A stretch of 64,000 nt of DNA, taken from positions 434,001 through 498,000 of the forward strand of contig JAHGAU010000013.1 of the NCBI GenBank assembly GCA_019925105.1. Reading direction: 5' to 3'. The position numbers and the translations under genes were made by a program. The notes beneath the pieces are model-generated. The model was not told where the DNA came from and searched no databases. It was given only the letters and a program-made list of their open reading frames with translations. The DNA comes from Niebla homalea (lineage: Eukaryota > Ascomycota > Lecanoromycetes > Lecanorales > Ramalinaceae). This document shows positions 1 through 10,509 of the stretch, in pieces. Position 1 is the stretch's first letter. Each line of letters opens with the position of its first letter.

Positions 1-107
1 TTCCATTGACCCAAAGTGACAGGATCGAAAGCCTGAGCCTTTGCGGTGAGGACGAGCATGGGCTTCATCGCGCCAGCGTCTTTATCCCACGAGAATTTAA
101 TTCTCAT
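1..107 (-). CDS. Partial ORF at left edge, unknown protein
   Basis: A minus-strand reading frame starts with an ATG at 107-105 (MRIKFSWDKDAG...) and stays open to the window edge, giving about 35 residues. An upstream ATG in another frame (rc of 135-137) soon meets a stop. A TATA-like stretch and a CRE-like GACGTCAT lie 55-70 bp upstream on the correct side, which mildly favours a real gene start. I do not recognise the family. It could equally be the 3' part of a spliced gene or a chance ORF. Confidence 0.3.
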   Translation of the reverse strand, partial: MRIKFSWDKDAGAMKPMLVLTAKAQAFDPVTLGQW

Positions 108-515
108 CTTTGTACATAAGCTGCTTCTCAGCCGCCATGTTCAACAAGTGAGAGCAGGACGACGTCATTATATACCACCAACGCGGGTGCCAATCGGCAG
201 CACATGACCGATACTACTGAGCCAGTTGAGCCCACATATAAGCTTTACGCTAGCAAGCTAGCGCTCTATAAATTTACCGGAAATCGAACGCTTTTCTTTG
301 GTGGTGACACCCCCCATTGCTCCACGACCCCATGACGATTGCCTGTTTGGGGATAGCAGCCGTTATGCCGCGCGCTTCCATCGCGTTTGATGAGGTGAGG
401 TTGATTGTCCATCACGAAGACAGGTATCTGTAAGGAGGGATGGCTGCGAGCAAAGAAACGCTGGATTGGGTATCATATCCTAGTAAAAGATTGTTCGCCG
501 AGGCCGTCATCGCCA
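108..515. other. Intergenic, between left-edge ORF and REV1 3' end
   Basis: No gene is supported here. The stretch holds a CRE-like GACGTCAT at 161-168 followed by a TATA-like run (167-174), both positioned to serve the leftward ORF at the edge. The rest is the probable 3' flank of REV1. A short plus-strand ORF at 405-704 mostly overlaps REV1 in antisense and is a shadow. Confidence 0.5.
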
Positions 516-3500
516 TCAAATTTCAACATGTCCCAAACCCCTCTCCTCCAAGGCCTTCTGTACGCCGTCCTCCACATCCTTCAGAGCATCGCCCCAAAGC
601 GCTGTTTGACTGATGCTACCATCATCTTCCAGACACCAGCGAAGCCATCTAACAACACTAATAGCCTTATTCATGTCGGACTCGTCCGTGATGACCCGTC
701 TTAGATACTTGATCAGAGCCCCAATGTCCTCGGCGTACGGTTTCTCGTCCTGAAACTCTTGAACCCAAGCGGTGACCGCGTCCCTCAGATCAGGCAAGTC
801 GGTGAATTTTTGCGTGGTGAATGATGGCTTGGGAGGACGGGGATCTAATTTCAAGGTTCTTTGTCCAGGAGCAAGGGGCTTCGCGACCGCTCCGAGATTG
901 CGTTTTTTCTTTGTGCCGACGTCAATCCCGCCCTTTTTGTGAAGCCGATCTCGGCGTGCTTGGGCGAGGACTTCACCTCGAATATCCTCGGGCAGGGCGG
1001 AAAGAAAGTCTGGTGGGATCTCTTCTGAATTTGATGACAAACCGTTCAAGTCGTTCGCTTGGACGTCCTTTGGAACTGAAGAGGCTACTGCCTGAGCTCC
1101 AAACCTGGCCTGAGTCAATGTTGAGTATGCTGCAGAGGTCGATTTGTTGAGACTACCAGGCGGGCGCCCACGCTTCTTGGTGGGCGTCGTAAACTTCCTG
1201 GGAAGCTTGATGGCGCGATCTTTCCTGGGAGATTGAGGTAAGACTGCTTGATCATGCGCTTTGTTGCTTGATCTGGCATAGTAAGAGAGCACCTCAGAGC
1301 GAACATCATGAGGCAATGCATCAAGCATATCTCTATCAATCTGTGAGTGGCTAGGAATGGCTTGCGGCTGCAGGGCTGGTGTTGTCGAGCGAGATCTAGT
1401 GGGCGAAGCGGCCTCGATATTTTCTGTACTCATTCCATGCTTGCCCTGCGCTAGGATTGCTCTTCGTATGTCGTTGGGAAGTTCTTTTAGCACCTCAGCG
1501 TCGGCTTGAGATGGCAGTACAAATTGAGTGCCCAAAGTGTTCAACGAAGTCCGAGTTTGGTCTTCTGGGGAGCCTGTTCTGGCGAACGCGGCTGCTGGAT
1601 GAGGCGTAGGTGCTTGTTTGGGCTTTTCAGGAGTTTCTATTTCGTCTGCGTTGCGATCGAAGTGCTCGGCTTTGTTCTTTTTGGGGGTTCTCACATTGAA
1701 GTCAAGACGCTTCTGCGAGCTGTCGTAAGGCTTACTGGCATTGACAATGAGGGGCTCCAGCTTCTGCATTTGAATGCCTAATCCGCGTAGCTCGCCAGGA
1801 GAGAAACCGAATCCTTTCAGTATCGAGAGTGCTTCTCGGCCAATGACACTAGCATCATTGGTAGCAACACCCAAAGCGAGACTTTTATTATACGTATCGC
1901 ACTTTCCATGACCCAAGTGTTTTGGTGGATCCAGAGGCGCATCGGATGCTCGTCTCATGATCTTCATCGTCAGCTGACGCCCTTTCACACCTTCATTGAG
2001 TAATCTTTTTTGCAGCTCTTCCGCCAAGCTGAGTACGAACTCATCTACCTGATCATGAGTAGTAAATCGAATCCCCCAATTGACTTCCGCGGACACTGAC
2101 TTGCGAATGACCTGGTCACCAACCTCAGCTCGATCAATTCCTCGTGAATAGTCCCAGATTTTTTCGCCGGTCTTAGGACCAAGGACAGATACCATTCGCT
2201 CCTTTGATAATGCTCGCACATCTTTGACGAATTTGACCCCGATCTCTTCCAGCTTCCCACCAATGCTGTATGCAATGCCAGGAAGATCTTGCATCGTGAG
2301 TTCCCCAAGAAACTGAAGCGCTTCCTCCGGCTTGATATGATATTGTCCAGCTGGCTTAGCCTTTCTCAAAGCCACCTTTGCTAGCAGTATATTTCCCCCA
2401 ATGCCTACCGAAACAGCACAGCCAGTCAGATTCAGGACTTTTTCTCTCAAGTCTTGCGCCATGCTGTCTGCCTTTGCTTGTTCCCGCCACATACTGCCTT
2501 CATGAACGCCTCTTCCATCATGACCACCAGCAGCGATACATTCGTTACTGACGTCAACTAGTGCCTCATCTACACTTACGCTTTGCACTATACCTCCAGT
2601 GTCGATGATTGCTGTATAGAAGCTCCGACTAGCCTCTTCGTATGCCTTGAAATCGTAAGGCAAAACTTTAAGGTTTGGGCACATCTTCTGAGCGTGCTTC
2701 ATCCACATGCCATTCTTGATACCAAATTTTCGCGCTGGATAATTGCAGGAAGCAATCTCGGCACCAGCACCATTACCATGGGCCACGACTACAGGTTTAT
2801 CGACATACTGCGGATGTTTCCTGAGTGAGACCGCTGCAAAGAAGCTATCAAAGTCCACATGTAGAACGTATCGACGAGCACCCGGAGCTCGCTTCTCTCT
2901 GGCTTTCTGCGAGGACGTTTTTTCCGCTGCAAGCGCTTGAAGTTGTGTTTTCAAAGCGGCCTTCCAACTCGACAAATGGTGTAGCCGAGATTCTTCATAG
3001 TACTGTTTGAGAAACGCAGGATTCACCACAGTCGATTTCCAGACTTTAGGGTCTGCAAGAAGTAAAGCATTGTGCTGTTCTGGGGTAAGAGTCTCGGCGC
3101 CCTTGCTCGCGAGCTTCGGCTCTTTCTCGACGTCTTTGATATAACGGTTTGCTTTACTCGATCTTGGAAGCTCATCGTCGAGCCCTTCATGGCTGTTAGA
3201 ATTTTTGCGTGCACTTTCGGCCACAAGGTTCGAGCCTTGTTCGTCTTCTAGATCGTCGGGAAAAAGATCTTCAACTTCCCAGGTTTGGGGAATTCTTTGC
3301 CTTTGGTCTTGGCCAACCACATCATTATTGTGCCTTCCTACATGTTCACTTAGATTGACAGGCGAGGGAGTATGATAGGATTTGAAGGTGGCTTTGTAGG
3401 GACTAGAGTCCTTTGGATACTCCGGGTGGTCAGCCTGACCTACAACACCCACTGTATGATCACCTGCGACTCGCTTGCCTCCTCCCTTTTCCCGAGAAGT

Positions 3501-4244
3501 AGGCGCAATGTCAACGAAGTCGCCCTCCTCGTCAGTCCCAGCGCTCTCATCTTTAGGTTTCTCATTCAGAATATCGAGATCTGCTGTTAATTCATCAGCC
3601 AGGGCGGACGAGTCTTCACCATACGAAGAAGGGTATGCCAGATGGTCGCGGTTCAATTGGTCGGTAAGACCCTTGACGTGGGACGTGTACCAGCTCTTGT
3701 CTGTTTGGTCTTTGTACCCTCCAACGCTTCTGTTGGCCTGACTTACGACGCCACCATTCTCGAAGCCTAGTACGCGTTGCGCAGCGCCTTCATCAACGAC
3801 TCGATATTCGTTCCACGGTAACAATCGTCCAGCGCCTATGCTATCAACCACCCATGCCGGCTTCACGATTCGATATCTGGCGAATTCGACCTTTTTCTTT
3901 GGTGTCAGATTGCTCGCAATGATATGTGTCACCATCGTCTTCCCATCAAGATATTGAATGAAACCACCTCCATGGCTCACAATCAGAGTGTGGAGGTCAT
4001 TGAGTGAGGGCTGCGTATATCCATTCACGTGTGCAACCACTCCTCGGAATATCGGCGGATTATCTGGATTTGATGACCGTATCTGAGAGTCAAGATTTTG
4101 TAGCTTTATCTTTTTTCGGCGAAAGTAGTCGTTAAATCCCCCAAACTTGGAGGGCTCATATTCCTCCCCGTCTTCATCTTCGAATCTGTGCTTATCGATT
4201 CTCTTACGGACTTCCGCAGATTTTTCTTCAAGACGCGAACCCAT
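516..4244 (-). CDS. rev1: REV1 translesion DNA polymerase / deoxycytidyl transferase
   Basis: Intronless 1242-aa protein. Rev1 is the Y-family polymerase that inserts dCMP opposite abasic sites and scaffolds Pol zeta in the nucleus. Domains in order: an N-terminal BRCT domain (about residues 62-148), the Y-family catalytic core beginning near residue 460 with the VDFDSFFA motif A and the SVDEALVD motif near 560 that carry the acidic metal ligands, then a long low-complexity tail with three ubiquitin-binding-motif-like segments (LPNDI near 921, LPHDV near 978, LPEDI near 1080). A C-terminal REV1 protein-interaction domain (about 1150-1230) ends the protein. The start ATG (4244-4242) is followed by a typical KFGGFNDYFRRKKIKL stretch just before the BRCT domain. 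It faces the FKBP gene across a 470-bp divergent promoter. Confidence 0.96.
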   Translation of the reverse strand: MGSRLEEKSAEVRKRIDKHRFEDEDGEEYEPSKFGGFNDYFRRKKIKLQNLDSQIRSSNPDNPPIFRGVVAHVNGYTQPSLNDLHTLIVSHGGGFIQYLDGKTMVTHIIASNLTPKKKVEFARYRIVKPAWVVDSIGAGRLLPWNEYRVVDEGAAQRVLGFENGGVVSQANRSVGGYKDQTDKSWYTSHVKGLTDQLNRDHLAYPSSYGEDSSALADELTADLDILNEKPKDESAGTDEEGDFVDIAPTSREKGGGKRVAGDHTVGVVGQADHPEYPKDSSPYKATFKSYHTPSPVNLSEHVGRHNNDVVGQDQRQRIPQTWEVEDLFPDDLEDEQGSNLVAESARKNSNSHEGLDDELPRSSKANRYIKDVEKEPKLASKGAETLTPEQHNALLLADPKVWKSTVVNPAFLKQYYEESRLHHLSSWKAALKTQLQALAAEKTSSQKAREKRAPGARRYVLHVDFDSFFAAVSLRKHPQYVDKPVVVAHGNGAGAEIASCNYPARKFGIKNGMWMKHAQKMCPNLKVLPYDFKAYEEASRSFYTAIIDTGGIVQSVSVDEALVDVSNECIAAGGHDGRGVHEGSMWREQAKADSMAQDLREKVLNLTGCAVSVGIGGNILLAKVALRKAKPAGQYHIKPEEALQFLGELTMQDLPGIAYSIGGKLEEIGVKFVKDVRALSKERMVSVLGPKTGEKIWDYSRGIDRAEVGDQVIRKSVSAEVNWGIRFTTHDQVDEFVLSLAEELQKRLLNEGVKGRQLTMKIMRRASDAPLDPPKHLGHGKCDTYNKSLALGVATNDASVIGREALSILKGFGFSPGELRGLGIQMQKLEPLIVNASKPYDSSQKRLDFNVRTPKKNKAEHFDRNADEIETPEKPKQAPTPHPAAAFARTGSPEDQTRTSLNTLGTQFVLPSQADAEVLKELPNDIRRAILAQGKHGMSTENIEAASPTRSRSTTPALQPQAIPSHSQIDRDMLDALPHDVRSEVLSYYARSSNKAHDQAVLPQSPRKDRAIKLPRKFTTPTKKRGRPPGSLNKSTSAAYSTLTQARFGAQAVASSVPKDVQANDLNGLSSNSEEIPPDFLSALPEDIRGEVLAQARRDRLHKKGGIDVGTKKKRNLGAVAKPLAPGQRTLKLDPRPPKPSFTTQKFTDLPDLRDAVTAWVQEFQDEKPYAEDIGALIKYLRRVITDESDMNKAISVVRWLRWCLEDDGSISQTALWGDALKDVEDGVQKALEERGLGHVEI

Positions 4245-4714
4245 TCTATGCCCTCAGGCCCATGCTTGGAGGATCACTCGGCTTCGCCCTGGGATTTCGG
4301 GCCTAAGCTTGGAACGTTATTAGTCGACGTTCAGCCATGTCATGGCATAAGTTCCGTTCAGACAGCAGCACTGCGAGAAGCTTGGAGGCTCAGACGATTC
4401 CGGCGAAGTGGGCACACTTTGAGCATCGGCACTCATATGAGCCCTGCCTTGGTTCGCTCTAACGGAAATGCCTGAGATACGACCTGCATGCATATATTAA
4501 TCTGAACTTCTTGCTATGATCATCCATCATGGTGAAGTAAACCCTGCACTAACCTGACTTGGCGTGTCACGCTAAGATAAGAGAGATATCGCTTAGGATA
4601 CTCTTTCGAAAAAGTTCGAAGCTTCAATTGAAGCTTGTTCGCACGCACATGAAACGCAACGTACATACGGAACCTAACATTTAACTTGAGTGTACAAGGC
4701 GCAGCATCCCCGAG
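4245..4714. other. Divergent promoter region REV1 / FKBP
   Basis: 470 bp between two start codons on opposite strands. It contains a perfect 18-bp palindrome (4619-4636) about 80 bp before the FKBP start. I saw no clear MluI cell-cycle box here, unlike the MCM4 promoter. No coding signal. Confidence 0.6.
4619..4636. promoter_or_regulatory. 18-bp perfect palindrome
   Basis: AAGCTTCAATTGAAGCTT equals its own reverse complement. It lies in the REV1/FKBP divergent promoter. It might bind a dimeric regulator or may be chance; nothing further supports a function. Confidence 0.35.
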
Positions 4715-6527
4715 ATGACTAGTATGCTACCTGTGGCAGTCTACGGACTGAAAGTCCCAGCTGGCGATGTTATGATCCCAGCAGCTAAATTCAATGGCAT
4801 AGTATGTTTACCTTGACCTACAGCTTCACCAACATCCCACGATATCTACGCACTAGCTGACGAGATGCTTACATTCTCTTGAACCCAGTTTCGTATTACA
4901 ATGGCAGCAATTGATCCCACTGCTGAGCCCAAGACTACCGGCACTAGTAAATCGAAAGCACCGCCCCGGGCAACGTTGAAAATGCTCTACGAGCCAACTA
5001 GACCCGGAAATGATGACTCTGACCCGGACTCTGATGAAGATGATGAAGATGAGTACATCAAGGCGCTACTGGACGGTCGGGAGTCAGATGGACTGTCAGA
5101 TGAAGATGATGAACAAGAAGATTCTTCAGAAGACGAGGAAAAGAATGGAGGACCAAGTGATCCGGCGAAGTCCAAAAAGGCACGAAAAGAAGCAGCAGCC
5201 GAACAACTCATTGCGGCATTGAATGATCGAACCGAGGAGGATGAGAGCGAGGACGGGATGGAAGTCGACGACTCCCCAAAAATGAACGGTGTAATCAAGA
5301 AGTCTAAGATGGTTAATGGGAAGGGTAAAGCAAAGGTTGATGAGGAAGGTGATGAGGAAGAGGATGAGGATAATGAAAGTGGTGTGCAGGAAGTAGTGAT
5401 TTGTACCCTGGATCCTGAAAAGGCAAGCCTTCAATCCACGTCTATTTCTTTCCGTCTGACCGCTGTTCCAGACTTATCAGCAACCGCTTGACTTGACCTT
5501 GTCCAATGATCAGGATACATACTTTAAAGTATCTGGCACACATGCAATTTACTTGAGTGGAAACTATGTCATTCCAGCGGACAACGGCCATGATCACGAC
5601 TACGAAGATGATGGAGAAGGCGAGTATGACTTATCACCTGACGAGGGTGATCTGGAAATCGACGATGACGCGGAAAGCGATGAGCTTGATAATCTTGAGG
5701 ACCCCAGAATCACCGAGTTGGACACAGACGACGAAAAGGAAGCTCCACAGCTCGTGGAGAAGAAGACGGAGAAGAAGGTGCGGACAGATGACAACAGAAA
5801 GCGGCCAGCTGAGGACTCGGGAGAAGACGCAAAAGAAGGTGCCAACCTGGACGACATAATCGCAAAATCAATCAAGCCAGAAACAGTTCAAGCGGATGCC
5901 GAGCCGAAGCTCAGCAAGAAACAGCTCAAGAAGCTGAAGAACAACGCAGGCAAAGCCATCGAGGCAGCTGCAGAACAAAAGAATGTGTCTCAAGATGAAG
6001 CTGCGCGCAAAGGTGATAAGAAGGTCCAATTCGCAAAAGAGCTTGAAAAAGGCCCAGCATCCTCAGCCTCAACGGTCAAAGCCGATACCAATGGAGGGTC
6101 AACAGCAGCGGACAAGAAAGGCAAGGAAAACGCAAAAGCAAGCCTGGGTGTGAAGACTGTCAAAGGGGTCAAGATTGACGACAAAAAGCTAGGCAAAGGT
6201 CCTGCAGCCAAGAACGGTGATAGGCTTGGCATGCGATATATTGGCAAGCTGAGTGACGGAAAGGTCTTCGATGGTAAGCTTGAGTCTACTGAGGACCTTT
6301 CAGATGCTAATAGATCTCCAGCCAATAAGAAAGGGACGCCCTTTAGGTTCAAGCTTGGTGCTGGCCAAGTCATCTCAGGCTGGGAAATTGGGCTGGTCGG
6401 CATGAGCGCTCAAGGTGAACGCCGGATAATCATTCCAGCACACCTTGCGTACGGCAGCAAAAGCCCACCGGGGATACCTTCCAATTCTGAGTTGACCTTC
6501 GACATTAAGCTCCTCGAGGTCAACTGA
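4715..6527 (+). CDS. Nucleolar FK506-binding peptidyl-prolyl isomerase (Fpr3/Fpr4 type)
   Basis: Prolyl cis-trans isomerase and histone-chaperone-like nucleolar protein. Four exons are inferred: 4715-4801, 4889-5422, 5481-6273 and 6322-6527, giving about 539 aa. Exon 1 supplies the start of the nucleoplasmin-like domain (VAVYGLKVP, joining to [10 protein letters not shown]). This is followed by long acidic and Lys-rich tracts and a C-terminal FKBP domain ([37 protein letters not shown]). The second intron (5423-5480) has a GC donor (GCAAGC...CAG), and no GT donor keeps the conserved LDPEK to QPLDL join in frame. The third (6274-6321, 48 bp, GTAAGC...CCAG) does not break the frame, but removing it gives the family sequence [11 protein letters not shown]. 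Without that removal the FKBP fold would carry a 16-aa insertion. Confidence 0.92.
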
Positions 6528-7017
6528 TCAACAGGGATATTGTTTTTCTATGTTTACTTGCTCACTTTTGCCTGTCACTTTGCTATTGTGCTTGTTTTTG
6601 TGTGTACAAAATCCTGCTTGCATTGTGAGCGGCTTGGAGATACCCGACTTGTACTATTGTAATTATGGAGCAGGAATGAGGGTTCTGGGATAAGCCGTGT
6701 ACATTATTGAAATGGAAAAATGTCTATGGTGTTAGTGAGGCCTGATTGAGTCTCGATCTAGTTATTAGAGAAAAGAATTCACATATCAGATACTTCATTG
6801 TCTCAAGTGAGCTGGCCACGGGAGGTCTCAGGCTCACAGTATTCATAATTTGTGTGTGAGATACAACGCTAAGCTTTTTATGGAACCACTTTACGCGTGA
6901 CGCGCTCGACGCGTCTCCCTCGGTCAATGGAAATATCACTTCCACTCCGCCTTCAAGTCCACATTCGTTACTGCAAACATCGAGAAGGAGTCTGCTTTCA
7001 GTCCGACAATAGGCAAA
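6528..7017. other. Intergenic, FKBP 3' flank and MCM4 promoter
   Basis: 490 bp without a coding signal. The left half is T-rich 3' flank. The right part holds the cluster of MluI cell-cycle boxes listed separately, 104-125 bp before the MCM4 start codon. Confidence 0.6.
6893..6914. promoter_or_regulatory. MCB (MluI cell-cycle box) cluster upstream of MCM4
   Basis: Two exact ACGCGT hexamers (6893-6898 and 6909-6914) flank an ACGCGC (6900-6905), all within 22 bp. ACGCGT is the known binding core of MBF (Mbp1-Swi6), which drives G1/S genes including replication genes in yeasts. A cluster directly upstream of MCM4 fits that role. Occupancy in this organism is an inference. Confidence 0.75.
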
Positions 7018-10000
7018 ATGTCCACTCCACGAAGCTCTAGAAACCAAAATGGGAATAACGTCGCCTCTTCTTCTCCGCTTTTCTTTCGCTCCTCCCCTGC
7101 TGGCACTCCAGCTACAAACGGCAATAGAGCAACCAATTCAACTCTGCGACCGTCGCCAAATGGCACTGCCACCCCGCAAGGTCCACAGAGGCCACCTGGA
7201 GGTTTGTTGGGCGGCCTTTTGCTTTAGCGCATCACACTCACGAGCCTGCCAGATTCATCCCCCATCCACTATGCGTCTAGCTCCAGCCCCACCAGGGCGG
7301 CCCCCCAGAACGGTGATCGCCAACCAGACATTCCCTCGAGCTCCAGTGGCCTCTTCGTCCGCTCTTCCCGATCAGCAGCACCTGGCGCTTCGGGCCTGAA
7401 CAATTCCCGCCGGGGCGACATTCATTCAGACATCTTTGGCTCGACGCCCAACCGACGCAGGCGCCTCTTCGTAGACGAAAATGGCAACACGACTGCGCAG
7501 TCGGATCCTGCTCCCTTTTCGAACCTCGATCCGAATACCTCTGAGGCGGACGCGATTGGCGGCTCCTCGTCGAGGATCATTTGGGGCACCAATATCTCGA
7601 TCCAGGATACCATGTCCACATTCAAGGAGTTTCTTTCGGGGTACCAAAAGAAGTACAGAATGTGGGCCGATGGCATGACAGAGGAGGAGACATCGCGAGA
7701 AGGGTCGGGTGCGAATGATCGGGAGTACGTCCAGATGCTGCAGGATATGCGGCACTTAGGCGTCCAGGGTTTGAATCTAGACGTGCGGAACCTCAAGATC
7801 TTTCCCTCGACAGTGAAGCTGTATCATCAGTTGCAATCATATCCTCACGAGATCATCCCGCTCATGGATCAGTGCGTCAAGGATGTCATCGTGGACCAAG
7901 CTGAAGAGGAAATGAATCGTCTGAGGGCTGACACTCAGCTCCAGCGAACGAATGGAGCACACAGTTCAACCCCAGCGTTGCCAAGGTAAGGTCATCTACT
8001 GCACATTGTCATATTCTTGGCTGATTTGGCACAGTTCCGACGCCAATAGCCATGCGGATGCCAGTATTCCTGATCTCGTGATGGACGCCGAGACCAGAAT
8101 ATACAAAGTCAAGCCTTTTGGTCTGGAAGACTCTGTCAACATGAGGAATCTGAATCCTAATGGTACGCCCCAGAAGAGGTACCGAGTCGTTCACCCAGCT
8201 AAACATTGATTAGACATGGACAAGATGATAAGTATCAAAGGCTTGGTAATTCGAACTACTCCAGTGATACCAGACATGAAGACAGGTGAGAAAAGAGATG
8301 GTCTTACAAGTAAGCACTTATCTTCTGACATTGTGTAGCTTTCTTCAGGTGTCAGCTATGCAATCATGCGGTCAATGTCTCTCTTGATCGTGGCAAGATA
8401 GCTGAGCCGACTCGCTGCCCCCGACAAGCATGTCAAGAGTCCAATTCAATGCAGATAGTACACAACCGCTGCGAATTCTCGGACAAGCAGGTCATTAAAT
8501 TGCAGGAAACCCCCGATGCTGTACCCGAAGGACAGACACCACACTCTGTCTCTCTATGCGCCTACGAGGAGCTTGTCGACGTCTGCAAGGCAGGAGATCG
8601 TATTGAGGTTACAGGCATATTCAGGACCAACCCGGTCCGCGTCAATCCAAGACAGCGAACGGTCAAGACACTTTTCAGGACATACATCGACGTTCTCCAC
8701 ATACAGAAGGTTGACAAAAGGCGGCTTGGAATCGATGTGTCCACCATTGAACAGGAGATGTCAGAACAGGTTGCTGGAGACGTCCAACAGACGCGCAAGA
8801 TCAGTGAAGAAGAGGAGCAGAAGATCAAAGCCACGGCGGGCAGGGGCGATGTGTATGAGCTCCTGTCTCGGTCACTGGCTCCTAGCATATACGAACTCGA
8901 GGACGTCAAGAAGGGGATATTACTTCAGCTATTCGGCGGAACCAACAAATCCTTTGAGAAAGGTGGAAGTCCGAAGTACCGCGGGGACATCAACGTGTTG
9001 CTCTGTGGTGATCCATCCACTGCGAAATCTCAACTTCTGAATTATGTCCACAAGATAGCACCTCGAGGCGTTTACACTAGTGGGAAAGGGTCTTCGGCTG
9101 TAGGTCTCACAGCATACGTCAGTCGTGATCCAGAGACACGAGAGGTGGTGCTAGAGTCTGGCGCTCTAGTCCTGTCAGATGGAGGCGTCTGCTGTATTGA
9201 TGAATTCGACAAGATGTCGGAGTCCACCCGATCAGTATTGCACGAGGTTATGGAACAACAGACGGTTTCAATCGCGAAAGCAGGGATCATCACCACCTTG
9301 AATGCTCGCACCAGTATTCTTGCTTCAGCAAATCCGATCGGCAGTAAATACAACCCAAACTTGCCTGTCCCACAGAATATCGATCTTCCACCCACACTGC
9401 TCTCACGATTCGATCTTGTCTACCTTGTACTTGATCGAGTCGACGAACAGAATGACCGCCGGCTGGCCCGACATTTGGTTGGCATGTACCTGGAAGACAC
9501 CCCTCAGAACGCCAGTGATGAAGAAATACTTGTGAGTGGGCTGACTACTCATTGGCTGGAGCCTCGACATGACTGACAAGAACTGTAGCCTGTCGAATTC
9601 CTGACTTCATACATTTCATACGCTCGCACCAAGTGCCAGCCACGAATCACTCCCAGTGCCTCAGAAGCCCTTGTGTCTGCATATGTGCAGATGCGCAAAT
9701 TGGGTGAAGATGTCCGGGCTGCGGAACGGCGCATCACGGCAACTACACGGCAACTGGAGTCGATGATTCGGCTTGCAGAAGCCCACGCAAAGATGCGGCT
9801 GTCTGACGAGGTCACAGCAGCAGACGTTCACGAAGCCGTGAGACTGATCAAATCGGCTCTGAAGCAAGCTGCAACAGACGCACGGACTGGTCTCATAGAC
9901 ATGGGTCTATTGACCGAAGGTACAAGCGCATCAGAGAGAAGGCGCAAAGCCGATTTGAAGAAAGCCATTACGGATATCTTGGACGAGATGACCCGAACTG

Positions 10001-10173
10001 GTGGAAGCGCGAGGTACAGTGAAGTCTTCAGGAGAATCAACGAGCAAGGCAGTGCGCAGGTTGAAACAGCCGAATATGTGGAAGCAATAAAGAGTTTGGA
10101 GCAGGAAGGCCAGCTGATTGTAGGCGGTGAAGGGCCGAGGAAGAATATACGACGTGTGACAGGCATTGCTTGA
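7018..10173 (+). CDS. mcm4: MCM4, replicative helicase subunit
   Basis: Subunit of the MCM2-7 hexamer that licenses origins and unwinds DNA. Six exons are inferred: 7018-7201, 7253-7985, 8035-8162, 8214-8285, 8339-9531 and 9589-10173 (964 aa). All introns are 49-57 bp with GT-AG ends and consistent phase. Visible features: a Ser/Pro-rich N-terminus (kinase-target tail), the [16 protein letters not shown] segment before the MCM N-domain, a CxxC...CxxxxC zinc motif (about 376-405), Walker [12 protein letters not shown] (near 595), Walker [10 protein letters not shown] (near 656), the arginine-finger LLSRFDL (near 726) and a C-terminal winged-helix region. NLDVRNLK and YKVKPFG are MCM4-typical. 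MluI boxes precede the gene, and the UNG gene follows in the same direction. Confidence 0.96.
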
Positions 10174-10509
10174 TGCTGGCAGGGTTGAGTGGATTTGGCG
10201 CTATGAGGATGGAATTCTCTTCACAGTGTACGATATCAAATGAATCCTGTACAATGTATGGTCATACGCTCGGGACCACAATTGACCCCTTTTTATCATG
10301 AAGTGGTCCGTGCATCCAACCAAATGTGACAGCTTGTGGGGCAGTGGGGGAATCCCTGGAAGGCTGCACGTGCCCCGCGTCATTGACGCGCCCAATCGCA
10401 ATCGCAGCTTCAGCTTCAACTTCAACTTCAACTTCACCAGGAGCTCATAATTTTCATCTTTTGACTTTTGTCCTCCTTCTTGATTCTCAGTACCTCAAAA
10501 AAGCCGACA
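10174..10509. other. Intergenic, MCM4 to UNG promoter
   Basis: 336 bp. It contains TGACGCGC near 10384-10391, identical to the middle site of the MCM4 MluI-box cluster, and a hexameric CTTCAA repeat at about 10414-10437. No coding signal. Confidence 0.55.
10384..10391. promoter_or_regulatory. MBF-type half-site upstream of UNG
   Basis: TGACGCGC, preceded by CCGCGTCA a few bases earlier. It matches the degenerate MCB core (ACGCGN) and the 8-mer found at 6898-6905 before MCM4. It lies about 120 bp upstream of the UNG start codon, plausible for G1/S co-regulation but weaker than the MCM4 cluster. Confidence 0.5.

Noticed and set aside
5126..5434. Hydrophobic 102-aa minus-strand ORF
   Set aside because: Antisense to the acidic Glu/Asp tract of the FKBP; GAA/GAT codons read backwards give Phe/Leu/Ile.
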